Part shown: in pieces, positions 56,601 to 64,000 of the stretch
Layout: every line of letters starts with the position of its first letter
Numbering within the stretch: position 1 is the stretch's first letter
NCBI GenBank assembly: GCA_016859345.1
Contig: CM029119.1
Coordinates: 8,443,412-8,507,411, forward strand
DNA length: 64,000 nucleotides
Direction: 5' to 3'
DNA from: Istiophorus platypterus
Lineage: Eukaryota; Chordata; Actinopteri; Istiophoriformes; Istiophoridae
The notes under the pieces: model-generated
What the model saw: the letters and a program-made list of their open reading frames with translations, nothing else
The model's database searches: none
What the model was told of the DNA's origin: nothing
Program-made: the position numbers and the translations under genes

Positions 56601-59600
56601 AATCAAAAAGGCAACACCTGGGAAAAAAGGAAAAATCTGTCAGTCACATTTTTACAATATTTTTACTCACCTGACAAATGGGTGGGTTCAATCAAAAGGT
56701 GCTATGTCCAAAGCTGTTCAACACATCTAGATGTAAATACAATGAAATTATAGCTGAATTTCTTGAAACTCACCTCGTATTCATCTTTTGATCTTAAACT
56801 GAAATGTCTTCAGTGAACAAACAAAAAACAAAGCAATTGGCCTTGTTGTAGTTTTTGAGGGGACTATGCTTATAAACCTTAACCTGTTATTTGTCTGAGA
56901 CCCAGTAACCACCTTCCTCCCACATGCTACACATTCCTTTCTTCCAAATAACACACAGAAGTGTGTAGCCAGAATCCCAAGAACTTGCCAATACAGAGGA
57001 CTCATCAGGATGCTAGAGAGCAAGGTGTGAAGTGTCAGAGTTGGACATGCAGCCAGTGCATGTCTGCCACGCTTCCTCTGACACTCATCCTACACCATTG
57101 GCTGTGTGAGAAATGATTGACTGAGAGGCTGATTATGCTTCTTCCAGCCAGGTGGTTGGCAGGCAGAGAGGCGCATATCACCAGATTGCTGCATCAGCCA
57201 AAGTGTGAGGCCACAGTTTCTGGCATCAGCGTGTCTGGACAAACATCACAGGAATAATAAAAAGATGCAGGGTTGTCAATCATCACCCAAAATGTGTCTG
57301 CTTAGTTGTTGATCCATTTTTTTCCCACCCGTTTTGTTGGCAGCAGTCTCTCCATCTTGTACCCTGTATCATTAGAGGCTTTTGCCTTTTGAGCAATGCT
57401 GAGATGGAAGACAGACGAGCCTGCATGAGTAAAAAATTCGAGGTTCCTGGGTTCTTGTGGGAGAGGGGGGAAAGTCTTTGATGTTGTGGAGTTTCGTGGA
57501 GGCAAATAACACACTTTGATATTTCATAAGCCATCTCTGCTCAAAAAAAGAAAAAAAAAACATGCGAGCACAAACAGACAGCACACACTCGCACACACGC
57601 ATCTGCAAGCACAATCTGTCAAAGACGAGGTTTGAATTACCATTCCGGCTGAAAGACTTGCAGTTATTTTGGCTGCAGATATTTGTCGGACACTCAGCAC
57701 ACTTTCCGAGAAGTTCCAATTTTCTAGAGGACCGGTGAGTGAATATCTGTCCCGTTTGATTTTCTGAGGAAGATAAATTAGTGTTTGGATGAACATAAAA
57801 GGTAATGTATTCATAAAAGCTGTGATGAGTGCAGCTGTCTGCAGCATCTGACATCCAATCTGAGATAAGCCGCACAGGGAGGTTGGACCATCCTCCACTG
57901 TGTGAGTGTGTGTGAGTGCAGGTGTGCACTAACGTTTCTAGACACATAAAAGAATTCATTGTCTGATTGAGTACAATTTAAATTTATGTGAAGATAAGCA
58001 CCATGTTGCCTTGATTACAGTTGAAACTGAGATCAAATAACAGGTAAATCAACAGTCAAAGACACTCAACATTTGAATGAACAGGCAGTGTTAATCAGGA
58101 TTGATTGTGGTTAAAGATAAATTCGATCGGTCGATCAGAATATTAGTGGATTAATTGTAGACCTATTGATATCAAATGCAGAAAAATTCTAGATTTGAAT
58201 AATAACACATTGTAATAATGTTAGATAAAATGTACTTTAATCCTAGATCAAAACGTAGCATTATTTACAGATAAGAAATTGTTTCAAGAACCCCGAATTT
58301 TTTGAAATTAGATTAGTTAGTCTTTCTCACCAAAGTTGGGAAGCATTTTAAACAGAACTTCCCTTTCAAATCTAATTCTTCTGCCTGCTCTCAAACTTTC
58401 CCATAAGTCAAATGGTCTTACCCTTGTTTTGTATTTAATGTGTTGAGGCTTTTGCAGTATCATACAGCTTCATACATTACAGCAGGCTTATGCAGGAACA
58501 CTCTACCTTGGTCCCCTCGTACCTGCTCCAGTTTTGCAAGGCTTCCTGCTTAGACAGTGCTGCCGCACAATGTAAACCACCATCCGCTTCCTAATGCACC
58601 ACATGCCGACTCGGTGTGGTCTGGAGTCCGGGGGTTGCTTATACATCAGATGTGTTTTGGTTTGCTACGGATGTGAGCTTCATCTGGAGGCAGCCTTGGG
58701 ATGAGGCTTGTTATTCTCCTCAGTGAGACATGAGGCACACACTCTAATTAGAACACATCTCCTGGTGGGAGAGATGCTGAGGTCTGACTACTCCTCCAAT
58801 CTAATCAGCTTTCTACCTCACTTTAGCTGCTCCACCGAAAACAGACTCCTCGCTCATCTGACAAACAGATACAGCTACAAGGAGATGGCACCGAACAACT
58901 GTTTGTAATTTGGAGGACTTTGCGGAATTTCACAAATCTAAATCTTGAAAGGGCACGCGCCCAACAAAATCATACATCTTTGCCATCTTCCTCTCACTCT
59001 CAGCTGGAGAAAAGTTAAAAAGGGGCGGGCAGGTGGTTGTTGATGTGTAAAACAGATGCAATTATCTGAATGCAAATGTTTATTTCTGCTTTTATACAGG
59101 TCAACAGTGATAAAATAAAACAAATAATTAAAAAAAAAAAAATACACGGTATGTGCACCAAGAATATGTCCTGCATTTAAAAATTACATTTCACTTGAAA
59201 CTTGTGTCTCATACACTTCACTCTCCTTCACTTGACCGGTTTCCTCCTTGAGCCTAATAGAGCACATCACACGCAACCCCTTATTAAGTGTCATTTCCAC
59301 AGACTGCAGTTCGAATATCGGTCTGCAAATAGTAGTAGAACATGTATCATTATGTACTTGAGACCGTGCCACAGTTGTCAGCACTTCATTTTAATTTGGC
59401 TCCTAAGCCACTGGTTAGTTCGACCGCTGGGACATCCTGTCGGCTGCAGAAGTTTAACTATTCTGAAGCATTAGGACTGGATGAGGTGCAGTGCCGAATC
59501 TTTGCCTCCGCAGTGTCAGCCGCTGTCTGGCTTGGAAACCAGGGAACCTCATTCTATCTCATGTGAGCATCTTGAGCAAAGAACGAGGCAGGCTGTGTGG

Positions 59601-62600
59601 ATGTGTACTATTTTAATATAGTGCCGCCTAAATAGAGCATGCATGTAAAATGCATTTTCCTGTAGGCTTGCATTTATAATTGTTATGACATTGTTAACAA
59701 GTAGGCTATAAATGTATGTAAAATTTACTGCGATATTAGCATTTCAGGGGAGGATTCCTTTTGAAACAGTCCTTTGCCACTGCTTCCGTCTTACTTCTAC
59801 GCTCATTAAAAATCCAAAAGAGTGAATGTTTGAGGCTACATTAACCAACAGGGAATCTGTAGGAGATGAACTACATTATCTGCATGAAGAGCATCACTGT
59901 GACATTTAAACACATTTAGTCTGTCCTCTGCTGCTCCACTCGACTTTATTTATTTATTTATTTATTTAATTTTTGACGCTTTAGAGAAAAGTAGACCTTT
60001 TTCTGTTTGGATTTTCACCCCCTCCAGTGAGAAAAAGAAAAAAAAAATGCTGCTTTAAGCACTAATAAATATCAGATCACAATGTTCAAAAATTACTATC
60101 AAGGATGCTCTAAGCTTCTTTCTGAAACTCTCTACGGAGTGTGAGAGATAAAAACAACAATATGTCTCTGCTCTTGTCCTTGAAGTCTTGTTATTAGTCT
60201 CAGCAATAACTAGTGCTTATCAACAGTAGGCTAAAGTATTAACTGATCCCCTCAGCTCCTTCAGGTATTTTGAGCATTAAATAATTACCAAGGAGCTCCA
60301 TAGGGATAAAAAAAAAACAAAAACAAAAACATAAACTGTACTATATATGAAAATCCTTTAATTAAAAGTATAATCCAAACATAAAACATCACCCTGTATA
60401 GGAGATTGTTTGAAAGGAATCATTTAGTCATAACCTTTCCTAACAAGTAGAAGGAAAATTAATAAACACAAACATTCACACATTAGTTGTAACAAATACT
60501 CATTAAGCTTACCAAGCACCTCATTAGCTTGAGTGCAAATAGGTCACGTCATAATGCTCCGAAATGCAAAAGGATTTCCTGATTTGCGAGGGCTGGTTCC
60601 TGAGGGAATTCATATTTGAAAAAGAAAGCGGGGTGTGTGTGTGTGAGAGAGCGCGAGCAAGAGAGCGAGAGAGACTTGACCTGCAAGCAATCTCTGGAGA
60701 GCCGTTCACTTGCAGAGTCTAATCAGACTCTGGCTGATGCTTGTTCTAGGGGATTGCTCCTCTCCAGCCCCAGGCTTAATTAGGACCCATGTGTACCATA
60801 CAGAGATCTGCTACTTGCAGTGATGACTGGGTAGACGCTCACCTGTGTGCGCTGAGCGAGCCACAGAAACGAGCTGCCGGTGAGCATGATGACAAGAGGG
60901 GCATCAGAGGTGGTGGAGCCGCACTGCCTACGCCCCCACCCGGAGGTCGTACGAGTTTAATGAATGTTAGGACGGGGAGAGAGAGAGGAGAAAAAGGCAG
61001 ACGTCTGGACTGGGAGAGGGTCACACGGAGTGGAGCATCTTTTATGATTTTTCTCTTAACAGTGCACTGTGGCCATTTTCAGACGCGGGGAAGAATGAGG
61101 AGACTGACAGGCTGAACATATAGCACTGTAAAAATATAAACAGGTTTCAGGCCTCCTGAGCTCAACTTTCTGTATTGCTATGTCAGACAGTGAGAAATCT
61201 TCAAAGGATACCCTGTTACACGCAAATTTCAAGAGAGCTTCAGATGCAGTAGTATTCAAACAGATAAAAGTGCTAGACTTCTAAGATATGTAGATAACAG
61301 CGAGGAGCAACGTGTCCTACATTTCACTGGGAGCGAAATCATTATTAATGAGCGTTATTAGTTAAGAAAACAGATTCTCACAGTTCGACGTTCCAACATC
61401 CATTACTGGTGAACTGAAAGATGCATATGAAAATGCTGAGTAAGTCACTGCTGTTCTGTTTATGAGACCTTCAGGGAACCTTTGATGTCTCTATTCACTG
61501 TCCATGTATCTGCTACATTTTCTGTTGCAGCTCACGAGTTACAGTGTAAATACTGTGTACTTAGAGGTTCCATATACATCATACGCCATATTTACTGGTG
61601 TTTTTAATTACCCATTACATATTGAATTAGCACAGCGTAGAGCCAACCGATTATAGCCCAACAAATTCTGTATCTGTACTGTAATTGCACTGGAAGTGGT
61701 GAAACTCGAACACTTTATTTTACAGCCCACATACCCTGAATTAACACTATAACTATCAAGGCTTCGTCAAGATTGCATTGGACTGTCACCAAAAAATCAT
61801 TATCCATAACCCCAGTTGTAATCATAACTCTAATGCTTGTTTAAAAAAGAAAGAAAAAGAAATTTATGCCATTTGCTGTATTTATGAAAACATGCCACAA
61901 TATTATTTTTGTTTATGTCATTCAATAAACCTTGTTTGTCTGTGAGTTGTACTTCTCTGTTGACGGTTTTGATTGTCAGATGGAATCAAAACTCGAGTAC
62001 TGTTACCCCGAATTTCATCATCATTTATAAAAAATAATACATATACATAATATGGAGGCTGTCAAGGCACTATATAAATAATAGATACTCCATATTTTTT
62101 TTTTAAATTGCATGGTAATTTCCCCAAGTAACCGATTTTAGAAACATTTCATGATTTTGAAATAAATTATAGTATCATTTCATTTCAACACTGACAGTGT
62201 TATCATATCCAGATACTACTCTATGCAGTAATTCTGAACAGTTAGTCAGTAACCACTCAGTAAAGAGTAACTCAGTAACTCAATAAATTCTTGCCATTTA
62301 TTTCCAAACCCCTCTTAAACACAAAGTCATTACCCCCTTATTTCCCAACCCATAGTCTGCTTCCTTTGTCCTTACCAATATCTACATATATAGGTATTGG
62401 TAGCCTGTATACTAAATACTAACATGTAAATTGAAAAATCTTTCCCATAATATCATATTGTGAGAAATGGAATTTAACTAATACAAAACTCAATACACAG
62501 TGCTTCAATTCATAAAATATACTTCACTATCCCTTTTTATGTATCACAAAGTGTTTTTCTGTTGTTTTTGCAGTAGTGTATTAGTCTGGCTGAGCCTCAG

Positions 62601-64000
62601 ACAGCCAGGCTTTAGTATTCATAACATGTAGCCAAATCCAAACTTTTCACTGCAATCATGTGACATGCAGTCCCAGAATCTATTTGATAACCTGCCATGA
62701 CTAGGTGTTCCCTGCTTTGTCTTTGAAAAGTGATTGAAATTCCTTACAGTCACAGCCACTCATCGACCTACAACATCCAAGGAACACGACAAAGCTCACA
62801 GAATGCGATGAACCTCAAAGGATGTGTTTCGGGGTGAAAAATATAAAACTGTCTAAGCAATCGGTTGAAAACCCCAATTTTACTAACTAGATGCGAAAAG
62901 GGAGGTGAAGAGGTTCAAATTTCTATCATGGTGTCAGTTTTCATTTCAAAGGACCATTGTTCCATTTGGTGTGTGGTTCTATAAAAATCAAGCAAAACCA
63001 GGGAGTAGGAAATAATTTTGTGTGAAATGCAATTCATCAAGGTCGAGGCTTCAAATGAGACAGAGTCAATAATTTCATAAATGCATTTGTGCATCTGTTT
63101 CATTTAATGATGTTCATGGACAGGCATTGTGGGTAAGGCAGTGATTAAATACTAATGTAACAAAAATAGAAACATGTATTTTGCAAATAAAACACAGCAT
63201 AAAAAGTGAAGTGCTGCTGCATGTTACAGTGCACTAAATTATCTCATTCATGCCGGAAAGAAGGAAAAACAAATCACCCCGTATAGAAACTGATGAGACC
63301 AGTAGTTAGTAACATTAGGTGGTTCACACTTGTGTTATGGCTTTACATTTACCGTTTACCACCACAGTGCTGCAGCTTAATTCTGCTCTCCCTGAAGACT
63401 TCACTGACATTTTCCAAGGTCTTATTTTCAAACCCTGCCTTGATTAGTGAAGCGGGTTTTAAGAGGAACTAATCCCATTCCCTGGAATTTTTTCCTTCTT
63501 TTATAAACCAGTCAGCAAGTGGGGAATCTAGTCAGCAATAATATACAGTAACAGGAACATGATCCTGAAGCTGAGATGATGACTATCTAACAACCAACAA
63601 GATGTTGATGTTGGCTAGTAACTAATCATTACAAGTACAAAAGCAATGTCATCTTGGATTTGCTATGTTCATTAGTGTCACATCAAAGAATAATAATGTT
63701 TTTGCCTTTTGTTTAGCTTTTTTCACGCAAATTGAAGATTGCGTATAGTTAGCTATCCGCCTTAGCCATGACATATTACTGTCATAATAGTAATGACTGT
63801 AAGCAAAACCACTTTTGCAAGAACATTCGTGGAATACATAAATCTTTCTTTTACCATTTAAAAATATGTCTAAAACCTTTATTCCCACTTGAAATCATGA
63901 CCTACCATTTCATAAAACTTGACATTGTAAGGTCTATAGAAGTCTCGCAACTGCTCAATAGCATCTCTGTCTATCTGCACATGAGTTCTGCCTTTGGATT
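56601..64000. other. Gene-poor right flank
   Basis: No coding exons found. Stretches of more balanced composition at about 58480-58905 and 60500-60790, the latter with several homeodomain-like TAAT/ATTA cores, could be conserved non-coding elements. That is only an impression from composition. A (TTTA)n run lies at about 59944-59968. Confidence 0.35.

Noticed and set aside
60789..61115. 108-codon frame in the right flank
   Set aside because: Low-complexity Gly/Arg/Pro composition, no domain, no splice or promoter support.

Overview
The window is nuclear DNA from a ray-finned fish, most likely a percomorph/acanthomorph teleost. The evidence is vertebrate multi-exon genes with GT..AG introns, compact introns, abundant dinucleotide microsatellites, and several interspersed repeats of kinds familiar from teleost genomes (a Tc1-like fossil, a MITE-like element, and two other high-copy repeats). 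No bacterial, viral or organellar genes are seen.

Layout, left to right. (1) 1-3258: the last three coding exons of capn15 (calpain-15), + strand, cut by the window's left edge, followed by probable 3' UTR and intergenic DNA to about 9.6 kb. (2) 9664-17146 and 19115-21870: two tandem, same-strand copies of mss51 (MYND-finger protein, formerly ZMYND17). Their internal exon sizes are identical (150/125/564/94 nt). The second copy lacks the conserved N-terminal block. (3) 22690-23560, - strand: a decayed MYADM-family pseudogene, followed by an intact single-coding-exon MYADM-family gene at 24892-25785, - strand. (4) 26932-33602: complete cog7 (17 coding exons, 769 aa), divergent from the MYADM gene. 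(5) 36808-49512: complete usp31 (16 coding exons, 1314 aa) with a GC-rich first exon and a probable 2.7 kb 3' UTR. (6) 52.2-64 kb: a gene-poor tail with a dead Tc1-like transposase and a few stretches that could be conserved non-coding DNA.

The genes do not form one pathway. CAPN15 is a cytosolic cysteine protease, MSS51 a mitochondria-associated muscle protein, MYADM a membrane MARVEL protein, COG7 a Golgi tether subunit, and USP31 a deubiquitinase. From memory of the human map, cog7 and usp31 flank SCNN1B/SCNN1G (ENaC subunits). Here they are adjacent with only 3.2 kb between them, which fits the reported absence of ENaC genes in ray-finned fishes.

The most unusual structures are: a (TG)38-T5 tract directly against an mss51 3' splice site, closely resembling the human CFTR exon-9 arrangement; two very young tandem duplications (about 1.1 kb in mss51 intron 2 and about 2.0 kb in usp31 intron 1), both at microsatellites, one duplicating a splice acceptor and the other carrying an (AAT) tract grown from 9 to about 80 units; a probable gene-conversion tract between the mss51 copies; and a 131-codon upstream ORF in the usp31 leader region. 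I did not find a convincing wholly new gene system.
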